The notes beneath the pieces were generated by a model. The model saw only the letters and a program-made list of their open reading frames with translations. It was not told the DNA's origin and ran no database searches. A stretch of DNA of 62,616 nucleotides, from positions 1-62,616 of the forward strand of contig JAISXD010000054.1 in the NCBI GenBank assembly GCA_031270665.1, written 5' to 3'. Shown here in pieces: positions 26,028 through 35,923 of the stretch (the first letter of the stretch is position 1; each line of letters begins with the position of its first letter). The translations under genes and the position numbers were made by a program. The DNA comes from Tannerellaceae bacterium. GTDB lineage: Bacteria > Bacteroidota > Bacteroidia > Bacteroidales > Tannerellaceae.

Positions 26028-29000
26028 ATGAAGAAGGGAATAATCATTCTATTGACGATGTTACTCTTACCGGTTGTCCGGGTGACGGACGCTTTGCGGG
26101 CGGCTCCTTATTATTTCAAACATTATCAGGTGCAGGACGGATTAAGCAATAATATCATAAACTGCTTTCTTCAGGACCGCTCCGGCTTCATGTGGATTGG
26201 AACGCGCGACGGGCTGAACCGGTTCGACGGCTATTCTTTCCATGTTTTCCGGGAAAACCCTGAAGAGGCGAACTCCTTGGGTAGCAGCTACATTACCAGT
26301 CTGGCTACCGACGGCTGCGACCGGCTGTGGGTGGCAACCGTCGCGGGTGTTTATAGCTATAACGAATATGAGGAGAGTTTTAATCCGGTCTCTTTTAGCC
26401 GGGGGATGCGGACGACAGACCTGGTTTTTGATGCGGAGGGCGATCTGTGGATGCTGGCCGGCCGGCGGCTGGTAAGTTACAATGTGCAGCTGGACGCTCA
26501 TCATACCTATGCCGTACCCGACAACGCATCCATAACCTCCTTCTGCATCTCTCCGACAGGGGCCATATGGGTGGTGCTTTCCAACGGGATGCTTTACAGG
26601 CTGAACAAAACGACGGGTGAGTTCTTCGGCCACGACCTCTTTGCCCATACGTCCGATTATACCATGAAAAATCTGACAAGGGTTGTCTCCAGTCATACGG
26701 GAGACAAATTGTTTATCGGAACCACCACTGAGGGGGCGAAGATTTTTGACGTCTATACCGAAGTCTGCAAAGATATTCTGCAGGATGAACTGAAAAAGGG
26801 AGAGTCTTGTGTCCAGGGCTTCCTGCAAAGAACGACTGATGAACTGTGGATCGCTTCCGAAAACGGATTGTATATCTATTCCATCCGCTCCAACAGCTAT
26901 ACGCACGTGGTGAAACGGCCCTATGATCCTTATTCGCTTTCGTCCGATTTGCTGTATCATTTTTTCCAGGATAATGAGAATGGAATCTGGATCGGCACCT
27001 ACGCCGGCGGGATTAATTACTATTCCCCTTTCCAGCCGTTCGAGAAGTATTACGCCTATCCGGGCCAATCTGTCATGCAGGGCAATCTGGTGCATGACAT
27101 ATGCACGGACCGGTATGATAACCTGTGGATCGCAACCGAAGACGCCGGGGTGAACAAACTGGACGTCAAAACGGGACGATATACGAACTACCAGCTTCAG
27201 GGGGAACGGAAAAGCGTTATGCGAACCAATATACACGGGTTGGTTCCCGATGGCGACAACCTGTGGGTCGGTTCGCTCAATGGTATTATCCGGATTGATA
27301 TACCAAGCGACAGAACGGTGAAGCAATATACCCTGGAAGACAATTCGGGTATCGTACTTATGAAAAAAATCCTGAGCGGAGCGCTCCTGGTAGGCACCAC
27401 CAATGGAATGTATCGTTATAATGAAGAAAAAGACCTGTTTGAGTATATGCCGGATTTCCAGTCGAATGTTCATATGCAAAGCATACTGGAAGATCATACG
27501 GGCGTCATCTGGGCCGGAACCGCGGGGCAGGGGCTTTATTATTATAATCCGCACACCGAAAAGGGCGGGAAGCTCAGCGTGGGCTCCGGCAATTCTTTCA
27601 GCAACAATGTGGTGAATGATATCATAGAGGACAAAAACAATGAACTGTGGTTTGCCACTTTTGCCGGAGTGAAGAAATATAACCCGGAGGGCGGCCGGAT
27701 TACGGTTTATAATATCAATAGGGGTATGCCCAGCAACACGACGTTCCGCATTCTGGAGGATAAGTCCGGTAATAAATGGATCAGTACGGCCAATGGCCTG
27801 GCTTGCCTGAATCCGGAAACGGAAGAGATCAAGGTATACATGCAGGATCATGGACTGATCACCAATCAGTTCAATTACAATTCCGGATGGAAGGATAAGT
27901 CCGGGCGGATGTATTTCGGGATGGTAAGAGGTATGATCAGTTTCGTGCCGGAAGAGATTCGGCAGGTCAATCATAAAGTAAAGGTATATCTGACCCGGAT
28001 GAGGGTCTACAACAAAGCGATAGGTATAAACATCCCTACCTATCCGATTACCTATTCCGACCGGATAGAGCTGGCGCACGATGCGTCGACGTTCAGCCTT
28101 GATTTCTCGTCCCTGAGCTATATCGCTCCCGGTATCACACAGTACGCTTTCCTGATGGAGGGTTTTGAGGATAACTGGACTTATCTGACAAATACGCATA
28201 CGGCCTATTATACCAAGCTGGCCCCGGGGCATTATACCTTTAAGGTAAAGGGGTCTAACGTGTCTGGCCTGTGGAATGACGAACCGACGGTCCTCAGGAT
28301 TACGGTTCATCCGCCCTGGTGGTTATCGCATACGGCCGTTTGTCTCTATGCGGTGATGGCTATGGGGCTATGCGTTTTAATCGTTTACAGGTTTATGCGG
28401 CAGAACCGCCGGAAGATGGAGCGGAGAATCGAAAAAATAGAAGATGACAAAGAGAAGGAAGTTTATCAGGCGAAAATCAACTTCTTTATCAATGTGGCCC
28501 ACGAGATACGTACGCCTCTTACCTTGATTAAGAGTCCGCTTGAAAAAGTAATGATGCATGATAAGACCCCCGACGAGGCGCAGCACTATCTGAATATTAT
28601 GGATAAGAACGTCAACCGGCTGCTCTCCCTGGTCAACCAGTTGCTTGATTTCCGCAATACCGAGCTGGATGGCTACCGCCTGTCTTTCGTAAAGACGGAT
28701 ATTGTCGGCGTGTTGAAGGAAATATGCTTCCGTTTTAAGGATACGATCGAGCAGAAGAAGTTGTCTTTCACTCTGCAGCTGAACATGGATAGCCTTGATG
28801 TGTATATCGATCAGGAAGCCTTGACGAAGATTATCAGTAATCTGCTGACGAATGCCGTCAAATACGCCTCGTCCCTGATACGCCTCACCCTGAATTATGT
28901 GAAAGAAAATGACTTTTTCACCCTTGATGTTGTCAATGACGGCCAACCTATCCCATCAGGGATAAAAGACAAGATATTCGAACCGTTTTTCCGCGGCAAA

Positions 29001-30008
29001 TACGCCGAACATATACCGGGGACCGGCTTGGGACTGCCCTTGGCCCGTTCGTTGGCGGAGAGGCATCGGGGGACGCTCCGTCTGGTGGATACGAACAGTT
29101 CGCTCATCCTCTTTCGGCTTTGCCTGCCGATCAACCAGCCGGATTCGGTTATACAGCCGGATGCGGGGGAGGATAAAACCGCACAGTATCCTACCGTATC
29201 GTTGCATCCAGATAAACATAAAATGAATCCGTCCCTGCCTGCTATCTTGCTTGTTGAAGACAATGAAGAGATGAAGGATTTTATCGGCAGTGAGGCCGTT
29301 GAACTGTATAATGTCTTCACCGCCTCCAATGGGGAAGAGGCGTTGCTCTTTTTGAATGAGTATAGCATCCAGTTGGTGGTAAGCGATGTTATGATGCCGG
29401 TAATGGATGGCTTCACGCTGCTGAAGAGGATAAAGACCGACCTGGAGTTCAGTCATATCCCGGTTATTCTGCTAACAGCCCAAAATACGATGCAGGCCAG
29501 GCTGGAAGGGTTGGAATTGGGAGCCGACGCCTATATTGACAAGCCTTTTTCTATGGATATCCTTTTGGCCCAGATAACGAACCTGTTGAACAACCGGAAC
29601 AGTATCCGGCAATATTATTTTAAATCGCCCATAGCGCATATGAAATCCATCGCTTACACAAAGGCGGATGAGCATTTCCTTGAACGGCTGAACGGGATTA
29701 TAGAAGAGCATATAGACAATATCAAGCTGGATGTAGAGATGATTGCGGACCGGATGAATCTGAGCCGCCCGACGCTGTACCGGAAAATCAGCGCCTTGTC
29801 GAATCTCACGCCCAATGAACTGATCAGGCTGACGCGGCTTAAGAATGCAGCCGAACTGATCCTGAAAGGAGAGATGAAGATTTATGAAATATCGGAAGCT
29901 GTCGGGTTCAATTCGCAGTCTTATTTCAGTCGGGCTTTCTCCAGACAGTTTGGCATGAGCCCAACCGAATACGCGATGAATAACCGGGATAAGTCATCCG
30001 GCGGCTAA
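26028..30008 (+). CDS. hybrid two-component system regulator (HTCS)
   Basis: The 1326-residue product has a signal segment, then two seven-bladed propellers of two-component regulator repeats (residues 35-690, with repeated LWIAT/IWIGT blades), a Y_Y_Y domain (about 695-765), a membrane helix near 770-790, a histidine kinase with His825 (INVAHEIRTPL), N-box LTKIISNLLTNAVKY and GTGLGLPLA, a receiver with Asp1120 (VVSDVMMPV) and a C-terminal AraC-type domain. All key residues are present. It senses a glycan fragment in the periplasm and should activate the divergent SusC/SusD operon. The start is the third of three close ATGs. Confidence 0.95.
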   Translation: MKKGIIILLTMLLLPVVRVTDALRAAPYYFKHYQVQDGLSNNIINCFLQDRSGFMWIGTRDGLNRFDGYSFHVFRENPEEANSLGSSYITSLATDGCDRLWVATVAGVYSYNEYEESFNPVSFSRGMRTTDLVFDAEGDLWMLAGRRLVSYNVQLDAHHTYAVPDNASITSFCISPTGAIWVVLSNGMLYRLNKTTGEFFGHDLFAHTSDYTMKNLTRVVSSHTGDKLFIGTTTEGAKIFDVYTEVCKDILQDELKKGESCVQGFLQRTTDELWIASENGLYIYSIRSNSYTHVVKRPYDPYSLSSDLLYHFFQDNENGIWIGTYAGGINYYSPFQPFEKYYAYPGQSVMQGNLVHDICTDRYDNLWIATEDAGVNKLDVKTGRYTNYQLQGERKSVMRTNIHGLVPDGDNLWVGSLNGIIRIDIPSDRTVKQYTLEDNSGIVLMKKILSGALLVGTTNGMYRYNEEKDLFEYMPDFQSNVHMQSILEDHTGVIWAGTAGQGLYYYNPHTEKGGKLSVGSGNSFSNNVVNDIIEDKNNELWFATFAGVKKYNPEGGRITVYNINRGMPSNTTFRILEDKSGNKWISTANGLACLNPETEEIKVYMQDHGLITNQFNYNSGWKDKSGRMYFGMVRGMISFVPEEIRQVNHKVKVYLTRMRVYNKAIGINIPTYPITYSDRIELAHDASTFSLDFSSLSYIAPGITQYAFLMEGFEDNWTYLTNTHTAYYTKLAPGHYTFKVKGSNVSGLWNDEPTVLRITVHPPWWLSHTAVCLYAVMAMGLCVLIVYRFMRQNRRKMERRIEKIEDDKEKEVYQAKINFFINVAHEIRTPLTLIKSPLEKVMMHDKTPDEAQHYLNIMDKNVNRLLSLVNQLLDFRNTELDGYRLSFVKTDIVGVLKEICFRFKDTIEQKKLSFTLQLNMDSLDVYIDQEALTKIISNLLTNAVKYASSLIRLTLNYVKENDFFTLDVVNDGQPIPSGIKDKIFEPFFRGKYAEHIPGTGLGLPLARSLAERHRGTLRLVDTNSSLILFRLCLPINQPDSVIQPDAGEDKTAQYPTVSLHPDKHKMNPSLPAILLVEDNEEMKDFIGSEAVELYNVFTASNGEEALLFLNEYSIQLVVSDVMMPVMDGFTLLKRIKTDLEFSHIPVILLTAQNTMQARLEGLELGADAYIDKPFSMDILLAQITNLLNNRNSIRQYYFKSPIAHMKSIAYTKADEHFLERLNGIIEEHIDNIKLDVEMIADRMNLSRPTLYRKISALSNLTPNELIRLTRLKNAAELILKGEMKIYEISEAVGFNSQSYFSRAFSRQFGMSPTEYAMNNRDKSSGG

Positions 30009-30089
30009 TGCGGCTAAAAAAAACAGGCGTTTCTGTCAGATATTCCGCTAACTTTTATCTCCTGGTATTACTTGTCGTGAATTTTTAAA

Positions 30090-30097
30090 TACATTTG
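30090..30097 (+). promoter_or_regulatory. candidate -7 box before radical SAM gene
   Basis: TACATTTG lies only 6 bases before the ATG at 30103. A transcription start about 7 bases downstream would make the second ATG at 30115 a better start than the first, or the mRNA leaderless. Confidence 0.4.
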
Positions 30098-30102
30098 CCG
30101 TA

Positions 30103-31041
30103 ATGTTTGGGCTAATGGAAGATAAAGGTAAACGATATAACGGCTTTGGGGATTTCCTGCAGAAAGTATTTCCTTTTAAAGTACAAAAAATAGCTGTGAA
30201 TGCAGGTTTTACATGTCCGAACCGCGATGGGACAAAGGGCTGGGGAGGATGTACGTATTGCAACAATCAAACGTTCAGTCCGGCATATTGCCATACGCAG
30301 AAGACGGTTGGCGAACAGTTGGAAGAAGGCATCCGCTTTTTTTCTTATAAATATCCGCAAATGAAATACCTGGCCTATTTCCAGGCCTATACCAATACGT
30401 ATGATGAATTGGGTTCGTTGCTTAAAAAATACGAAGAGGCGCTCTCTTTCCCTGAAATAGCAGGATTGATCATCGGGACGCGCCCGGACTGTATGCCCGA
30501 TGAATTACTGGATTATTTTGCAGCATTGGCGAAAAAGAAATTCGTGCTGATTGAATACGGGCTGGAGAGTACCTTGGATAAAACCCTCGCCCGCATTAAC
30601 CGGGGGCATACGTATGCGCAGTCCGAAGATACCATCCGGCGCACAGCCCGGAAAGGGATTTATGCCGGCGCCCATTTAATCCTCGGATTACCCGGAGAAA
30701 GCCGAAATGAGATCTTACAGCATGCCGGCGCCTTATCCGCTTTGCCCCTGACAACCGTAAAATTACATCAGTTGCAATTAATCAGACAGACACGCATGGC
30801 AAAAGAGTTTGCCCAACACCCGGAAAGATTCCATTTATATACGGTGGATGAATATATAGACTTGATAATAGACTTTATAGAACGGCTAAACCCGTCTGTT
30901 GTGGTGGAGAGGTTTGTATCCCAATCCCCCAAAGAATTGCTTGTCGCCCCTGATTGGGGGCTGAAGAACCATGTGTTTACAGCCAAAGCTGAGAAACGCC
31001 TTATCGAACGCAATACATGGCAGGGGCGGTTGTTTATTTAA
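30103..31041 (+). CDS. radical SAM protein, YhcC/TIGR01212 type
   Basis: The 312-residue product belongs to the TIGR01212 branch of radical SAM proteins. The cluster cysteines are Cys38, Cys50 and Cys53 (CPNRDGTKGWGGCTYC), with the wider spacing typical of this branch, followed by NNQTFSP. GYEQLGLEST-like text appears as LIEYGLESTLDKTL and LILGLPGES. Its reaction is not known. It may start at 30115. It stands alone between the hybrid regulator and the ATPase gene. Confidence 0.88.
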   Translation: MFGLMEDKGKRYNGFGDFLQKVFPFKVQKIAVNAGFTCPNRDGTKGWGGCTYCNNQTFSPAYCHTQKTVGEQLEEGIRFFSYKYPQMKYLAYFQAYTNTYDELGSLLKKYEEALSFPEIAGLIIGTRPDCMPDELLDYFAALAKKKFVLIEYGLESTLDKTLARINRGHTYAQSEDTIRRTARKGIYAGAHLILGLPGESRNEILQHAGALSALPLTTVKLHQLQLIRQTRMAKEFAQHPERFHLYTVDEYIDLIIDFIERLNPSVVVERFVSQSPKELLVAPDWGLKNHVFTAKAEKRLIERNTWQGRLFI

Positions 31042-31109
31042 ACGATTTCTTCCGGATTTTCCGCAGGATAGTGAAGAATAGATGTCTTACAGGAGTTGTG
31101 TATGTCCGA

Positions 31110-31117
31110 TAACTTTG
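31110..31117 (+). promoter_or_regulatory. candidate -7 box of the P-type ATPase gene
   Basis: TAACTTTG lies downstream of the first ATG of the open frame (31082) and about 40 bases before the ATGs at 31157 and 31163. This argues for the later start. Confidence 0.45.
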
Positions 31118-31162
31118 TTTAATTTGTTGTCTCTTTACAATTTTGATATTAATTATATGTAT

Positions 31163-33856
31163 ATGGAAAAAAGGCATCCCTGGCAGGGATTAACAATGCA
31201 ACAGGTAGAAGAAAACCGTAACCTTTACGGGCAAAACGTGCTTACTCCACCGGAGAAAACGTCACTGTGGAAACTCTTTTTTGAAAAATTCAACGATCCT
31301 ATCATACGTATCCTTTTGGTAGCCTGGTTTCTTTCCATGATTATTGCAGGCGTACATTGCTGGGGGCCGGAAGCTGGAGGATTTGGCGCTTTTCTTGAAC
31401 CTGTCGGTATCTTTTTTGCCATTATACTGGCCACGGGAGTGGCTTTCGCTTTTGAAGTAAAAGCCAATAAGGCATTCGACATACTCAATACGGTAAACGA
31501 CGATACACAGGTAAAGGTAATACGTGAAGGAAATATAAGCCAGATACCTAAGAAAGAAGTGGTAGTAGGCGATATTGTGGTAGTAGAGGCGGGAGAAGAA
31601 ATACCGGCGGACGGACGTCTGCTCGAAGCTGTTTCGTTGCAGATAAACGAATCCACTCTGACGGGAGAACCCATTATCGGCAAAACCACCCGTGAGGAGT
31701 ATTTCAATAAAGAAGCAACTTATCCGTCTAATGTCGTAATGCGTGGTACAACCGTAGTAGACGGGCATGGAATATTTGAAGTGGAAAAAACAGGAGATGC
31801 TACCGGTTATGGTAAAGTATATGAGGGCTCCCTGATAGATAATAACGTTGAGACCCCTTTGCAGATACAGTTAAAAGGGTTGGCCAATGTAATCAGCAAA
31901 GCCGGATATGCCATTGCCGGGCTTACTTTTACCGCTTTATTCATTCAGTTACTCTTATCTTCATCGGGCATTCCCTTTTTCAGTCTGGCAAGTGATATAC
32001 TGAATATTTTTATGATAGCGGTTACATTGATCGTTGTGTCGGTACCCGAAGGATTACCCATGAGTGTTACGCTCAGCCTGGCTCTTAGTATGAACCGCAT
32101 GTTGAAAACGAATAATCTGGTACGCAAAATGCACGCTTGCGAAACAATGGGCGCCACAACGGTTATCTGCACCGACAAGACCGGTACATTAACCCGGAAT
32201 CAAATGCAGGTATATCAAACGGATTTCTATAATTTAAAAGACCAGGCGCTTGGCGCGGATGAGCTAAGTAACCTGATAAAAGAAGGGATTGCTGTGAACT
32301 CTACGGCATTCCTCGACTTTGGGGAATCCCCCATTAAAACGCTCGGCAATCCCACCGAAGCAGCCCTGTTATTATGGCTTAACAGTAAAAATGCAGACTA
32401 CCTGACGCTTAGGGAAAACGCCGAAGTATTGGAACAGCTGACGTTTTCTACCGAGCGAAAATATATGGCTACCTTGGTGCAGTCACCCTTACTGAACAAA
32501 AAAGTACTATATGTAAAAGGCGCTCCCGAAATTGTATTATCGCATTGCAGGCTGGTTGCAATGGATGGGACATACAAACCGGTAGAAGCCTGCAAAGCGC
32601 AGATAGAAGCGCAGTTGCTGGCTTATCAAAACCAGGCCATGCGTACCTTGGGATTCGCCTATCAACTAATGGAGGCCAATGAGGAAAGCTCTTTCTTTGC
32701 AAACGGTCACTTACAAAACGCAAACCTGATCTATATCGGGATAACAGCCATTTCCGACCCGGTTCGTTCGGATGTGCCTGAGGCTGTACAGTCGTGCCTC
32801 CATGCCGGTATTGACATAAAGATCGTTACCGGAGACACGCCCGGCACAGCTAAAGAAATCGGTCGTCAGATAGGAATATGGAACGAAGAAGATACAGACT
32901 ATAATATCATCACCGGACCGTCTTTTGAAGCGCTTGGCGATGAAGAAGCGTTAGAGCGTATCATGGATTTGCATATTATGTGCCGCGCCCGTCCGACGGA
33001 CAAGCAGCGCTTGGTACAATTGTTGCAGAAGAAAGGCGCCGTTGTAGCCGTTACGGGAGACGGCACCAATGATGCGCCGGCCCTGAAAGCCGCACAGGTA
33101 GGCTTATCGATGGGAGACGGTACGTCTGTAGCCAAAGAAGCCAGCGACATAACCATTCTTGATAATTCGTTTGCCAGCATCACCCGCGCTGTGATGTGGG
33201 GGCGTTCGTTATACAGGAATATACAGAAGTTCCTGCTTTTCCAGCTTACCATAAATGTTGCCGCCTGCCTGATTGTACTGATCGGTTCTTTGCTGGAGAC
33301 GGAATCGCCGCTGACGGTTACTCAAATGCTTTGGGTAAACCTGATAATGGATACGTTTGCCGCCGCCGCTTTAGCCTCTCTTCCTCCCAATAAAAAGGTT
33401 ATGGATCGGAAACCCCGCAAGAGTGGTTTGAATGGTGATTTTATTATATCACGGCCCATGGTCTTTTCTATTTTTGTCGTTGGCCTGTTGTTCGTTATCG
33501 TATTATTAGGTGTTTTATTGTATTTCAACCAGGCAGACGGAGGTATTTCGGCGTATCATTTATCCATGTTTTTTACCCTGTTTGTTATGCTTCAGTTCTG
33601 GAATATGTTTAATGCAAAAGCTTTTGCCGACAATAAATCGGCTTTTGCCAATCTGAAAGACAGTAAGACATTTTTGTTGGTTTCACTGCTGATCGTAATA
33701 GGGCAATACCTGATTGTGACATTCGGCGGCGGGATGTTTAACGTTGTTCCGTTAAGCTGGCGGGATTGGGGTGTTATTATCGCTTCTACGTCTGTTGTCT
33801 TATGGATAGGAGAGGGCATCCGTTTTGTAAGGAGGCTCACCCGCAAAGCGGATTGA
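31163..33856 (+). CDS. calcium-transporting P-type ATPase (P2 type)
   Basis: From 31163 the product is 897 residues. It exports Ca2+ or a similar cation across the inner membrane at the cost of ATP. It has the N-terminal cation ATPase domain (HPWQGLTMQQVEENRNLYG), actuator TGEP (STLTGEPIIG), phosphorylated Asp338 in CTDKTGTLTRN, KGAPE in the nucleotide domain, hinge TGDGTNDAPAL and ten membrane helices with PEGLP in M4. The open frame extends to 31082, but the extra 27 residues are unlike the family and lie across the -7 box. 31157 is a near-equal alternative. It converges on comF with one base between the stop codons. Confidence 0.93.
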   Translation: MEKRHPWQGLTMQQVEENRNLYGQNVLTPPEKTSLWKLFFEKFNDPIIRILLVAWFLSMIIAGVHCWGPEAGGFGAFLEPVGIFFAIILATGVAFAFEVKANKAFDILNTVNDDTQVKVIREGNISQIPKKEVVVGDIVVVEAGEEIPADGRLLEAVSLQINESTLTGEPIIGKTTREEYFNKEATYPSNVVMRGTTVVDGHGIFEVEKTGDATGYGKVYEGSLIDNNVETPLQIQLKGLANVISKAGYAIAGLTFTALFIQLLLSSSGIPFFSLASDILNIFMIAVTLIVVSVPEGLPMSVTLSLALSMNRMLKTNNLVRKMHACETMGATTVICTDKTGTLTRNQMQVYQTDFYNLKDQALGADELSNLIKEGIAVNSTAFLDFGESPIKTLGNPTEAALLLWLNSKNADYLTLRENAEVLEQLTFSTERKYMATLVQSPLLNKKVLYVKGAPEIVLSHCRLVAMDGTYKPVEACKAQIEAQLLAYQNQAMRTLGFAYQLMEANEESSFFANGHLQNANLIYIGITAISDPVRSDVPEAVQSCLHAGIDIKIVTGDTPGTAKEIGRQIGIWNEEDTDYNIITGPSFEALGDEEALERIMDLHIMCRARPTDKQRLVQLLQKKGAVVAVTGDGTNDAPALKAAQVGLSMGDGTSVAKEASDITILDNSFASITRAVMWGRSLYRNIQKFLLFQLTINVAACLIVLIGSLLETESPLTVTQMLWVNLIMDTFAAAALASLPPNKKVMDRKPRKSGLNGDFIISRPMVFSIFVVGLLFVIVLLGVLLYFNQADGGISAYHLSMFFTLFVMLQFWNMFNAKAFADNKSAFANLKDSKTFLLVSLLIVIGQYLIVTFGGGMFNVVPLSWRDWGVIIASTSVVLWIGEGIRFVRRLTRKAD

Positions 33857-33857
33857 A

Positions 33858-34562
33858 CTATGCAGCGGCAAGCGCCAGGATGCTGATTTTGATACCGGGC
33901 GCTACCGATAAAGCTTCAGCGCACATGGAAAGCGTGGAACCGGACGTTATCACATCATCTACCAGCAGGATGTGTTTGCCTTTTAAATCGTGCTTATCGC
34001 TCAAGGTAAACAACTGTTGTACGTTCGCCCAACGGGCATACAGGGATTTATCGGTTTGCGTACCGGAAGCCGTTTTACGTTGTAAACTATTGGTACAAAC
34101 AGGAATAGGAACAACCGAAGCAAGTCCTTTGCAAATCCATTCCGACTGGTTATATCCCCTTTCCCGTTGCCGTTTCTTATGTAAGGGGACAGGAATCAGG
34201 AGATCAATCTCCTGATTTATATACGGCTGGAGAGACAGCCCCATCTGCCTCCCTAATTGATACGCCAAGTCTTTATTATTATAGTATTTAAAAGAATGGA
34301 TTAGTTTCTGTACTTTCGTTCCTTTTTCATAGCGCAACCAGGCTGTGGCGTTTACAATATCCGCCTTACCTATAAATAACCGGAATACCGGATTGTTTTC
34401 ATCGGTATGAAAGTTTGTTAGCGGCAAGTCGCAAAGACAGTCTAAGCAGATTTGTTTTTCCCCTTGTATAAGAGGCGTTTTGCATAAGACACAAAGCTGG
34501 GGGAAAAATAAATGGATAAAATTAATCAAAATCTGCTTCGTAACCTGCATCTTTTTCTTCAT
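33858..34562 (-). CDS. comF: ComF-family phosphoribosyltransferase
   Basis: From 34562 the product is 234 residues. It has a zinc-ribbon-like pair CVLC and CLDCLC, the YNQSEWICKGLA stretch and the PRPP-binding loop HILLVDDVITSGST. Such proteins are linked with DNA uptake or repair of incoming DNA, but the reaction is not established in Bacteroidetes. The start overlaps the end of recX by 41 bases (or 29 if 34550 is used). The open frame extending to 34634 lies deep inside recX and is not credible. Confidence 0.85.
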   Translation of the reverse strand: MKKKMQVTKQILINFIHLFFPQLCVLCKTPLIQGEKQICLDCLCDLPLTNFHTDENNPVFRLFIGKADIVNATAWLRYEKGTKVQKLIHSFKYYNNKDLAYQLGRQMGLSLQPYINQEIDLLIPVPLHKKRQRERGYNQSEWICKGLASVVPIPVCTNSLQRKTASGTQTDKSLYARWANVQQLFTLSDKHDLKGKHILLVDDVITSGSTLSMCAEALSVAPGIKISILALAAA

Positions 34563-35034
34563 AGTCGTTTCCTTTAAATAACAGGCGAAGACAGGAAACC
34601 GTTTCTTTGCTTTCGAAACCACGCCCGGCGGCAAAACGCAGCAGTTTGTTAAAAATGTCTCTGTCGGTTGTTTCCTTTATTGTTTTTTTTTTGGCTTTCA
34701 ATAACGCCAGGAGGATGGTTTGGTAGGTTTGTTCGTCAATACGTTCGAGCGCTTCCGTACGGATATCCGGCGCTATCTTCCGTTTATTCAGTTCATAGGC
34801 TATTTTTATCCGTCCCCATTTGTTAAAACGCAGTTTGTCATTTACAAAACTACAGGCGAAACGGTTTTCATCAATAAACTTTTCTTTCAGCAAACGCGCT
34901 ACAATACGTTCCTGTGCATCGGGAGGCAGCCCGGTAGCCGCTATTTTCTTTTGCACATCCTGCATACATCTTTCTGATAGTGAACACCAGGCGGCCATTC
35001 TGTGTAATAGTTCCGATTCGCTTTGTCGCTTCAT
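34522..35034 (-). CDS. recX: RecX regulatory protein
   Basis: The 170-residue product is a RecX homologue, built of three repeated helical modules. The family line is seen as ERIVARLLKEKFIDENRFACSFVNDKLRFNKWGRIKIAYELNKRKI. RecX binds RecA filaments and limits their activity. It overlaps prmC by 4 bases and comF by about 40, forming one minus-strand operon without recA. Confidence 0.88.
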   Translation of the reverse strand: MKRQSESELLHRMAAWCSLSERCMQDVQKKIAATGLPPDAQERIVARLLKEKFIDENRFACSFVNDKLRFNKWGRIKIAYELNKRKIAPDIRTEALERIDEQTYQTILLALLKAKKKTIKETTDRDIFNKLLRFAAGRGFESKETVSCLRLLFKGNDYEEKDAGYEADFD

Positions 35035-35879
35035 TTTTCAGCTCGTATCATACGGTCTCTTCCGGATATATCCCGCTTGAGTTCCACTTTTTTATATCCT
35101 TCCTGTTGCAGGAGGCAAACCGTTTCATTACCGCATTGCGCATTAATTTCAACGTGTAAAGAACCGCCCTTGTTCAGTTTATCCCGGCCGAAACGAGCAA
35201 TTTTACGATAAAACAACAAGGGGTCGTTATCCGGCACATATAAGGCCTGTTCCGGTTCATACAGCAATACATTTTTCCCCATCAGGTCTTTCTCTCTTTC
35301 CATTACATAAGGAGGATTACTTACGATCAGATCAAATGTTCCCCGGATTTCTTCTTTCGCCCGTTCCGTAGAAAGTATATCGGTTTGAATAAATGAAACA
35401 GCCGTATGGTTTGCCCGGTTATTCGCTCCGGCCGTTTGTAATGCTTCTTCGGAAATATCAACCGCCACCACTTCGGCGTCCGGCAGGTGCCGGCTTAAAG
35501 CAACGGCAATACATCCGCTTCCTGTTCCGATATCAAGCACACGCAGCCTTTTCCCGGTAGATTCTTTTAGTATAAGGTCTACCAGTTCTTCTGTTTCCGG
35601 GCGGGGAATCAGCACAAACGGATTAACAAGAAAGCGTAAGCCGTAAAAAGTTGTTTCGCCTAAAATGTATTGAATGGGCTCCCACTGTCGAAGGCGTTCT
35701 ACAATCCGTTCGATTTCCTTTTTCTCCGTACCGGATAATTCCTTACTTTTGCACATCAAAAGTTGATGAGGCTGCAAACCGCATACATAATTCGCTATCA
35801 CGCGGGTAAAGCTCTTTATCTCTCCCCGCGGATACAGGTCTTTTAATGTATGATTGATATAAGCTATGGTTTCAGTCAT
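35031..35879 (-). CDS. prmC: peptide chain release factor N5-glutamine methyltransferase
   Basis: From 35879 the product is 282 residues, normal for PrmC. It methylates the GGQ glutamine of release factors using SAM. SAM motif I is LDIGTGSGCIAVAL (115-128) and the glutamine-binding NPPY is 188-191; RPETEELV precedes. The open frame continues to 36047, but that part overlaps ribD on the other strand and lies across a good promoter at 35894-35923, so the later ATG is right. Confidence 0.94.
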   Translation of the reverse strand: MTETIAYINHTLKDLYPRGEIKSFTRVIANYVCGLQPHQLLMCKSKELSGTEKKEIERIVERLRQWEPIQYILGETTFYGLRFLVNPFVLIPRPETEELVDLILKESTGKRLRVLDIGTGSGCIAVALSRHLPDAEVVAVDISEEALQTAGANNRANHTAVSFIQTDILSTERAKEEIRGTFDLIVSNPPYVMEREKDLMGKNVLLYEPEQALYVPDNDPLLFYRKIARFGRDKLNKGGSLHVEINAQCGNETVCLLQQEGYKKVELKRDISGRDRMIRAEK

Positions 35880-35893
35880 ATGATTAATTTGTG

Positions 35894-35923
35894 CAAATGT
35901 AATCAAAAGCATGGATATACAAA
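35894..35923 (-). promoter_or_regulatory. promoter of prmC-recX-comF
   Basis: On the minus strand TTTG (35923-35920) and TACATTTG (35901-35894) are 18 bases apart, a good match to the Bacteroidetes consensus. The predicted transcript starts about 8 bases before the prmC ATG. The -33 box lies within the start of ribD on the other strand. Confidence 0.65.

Noticed and set aside
26142-28310. 722-residue minus-strand open frame
   Set aside because: It lies wholly within the hybrid regulator gene on the other strand, whose domains and catalytic residues are all in frame.
31082-31162. 27-residue extension of the P-type ATPase
   Set aside because: It is unlike family N-termini and lies over the -7 box at 31110-31117.
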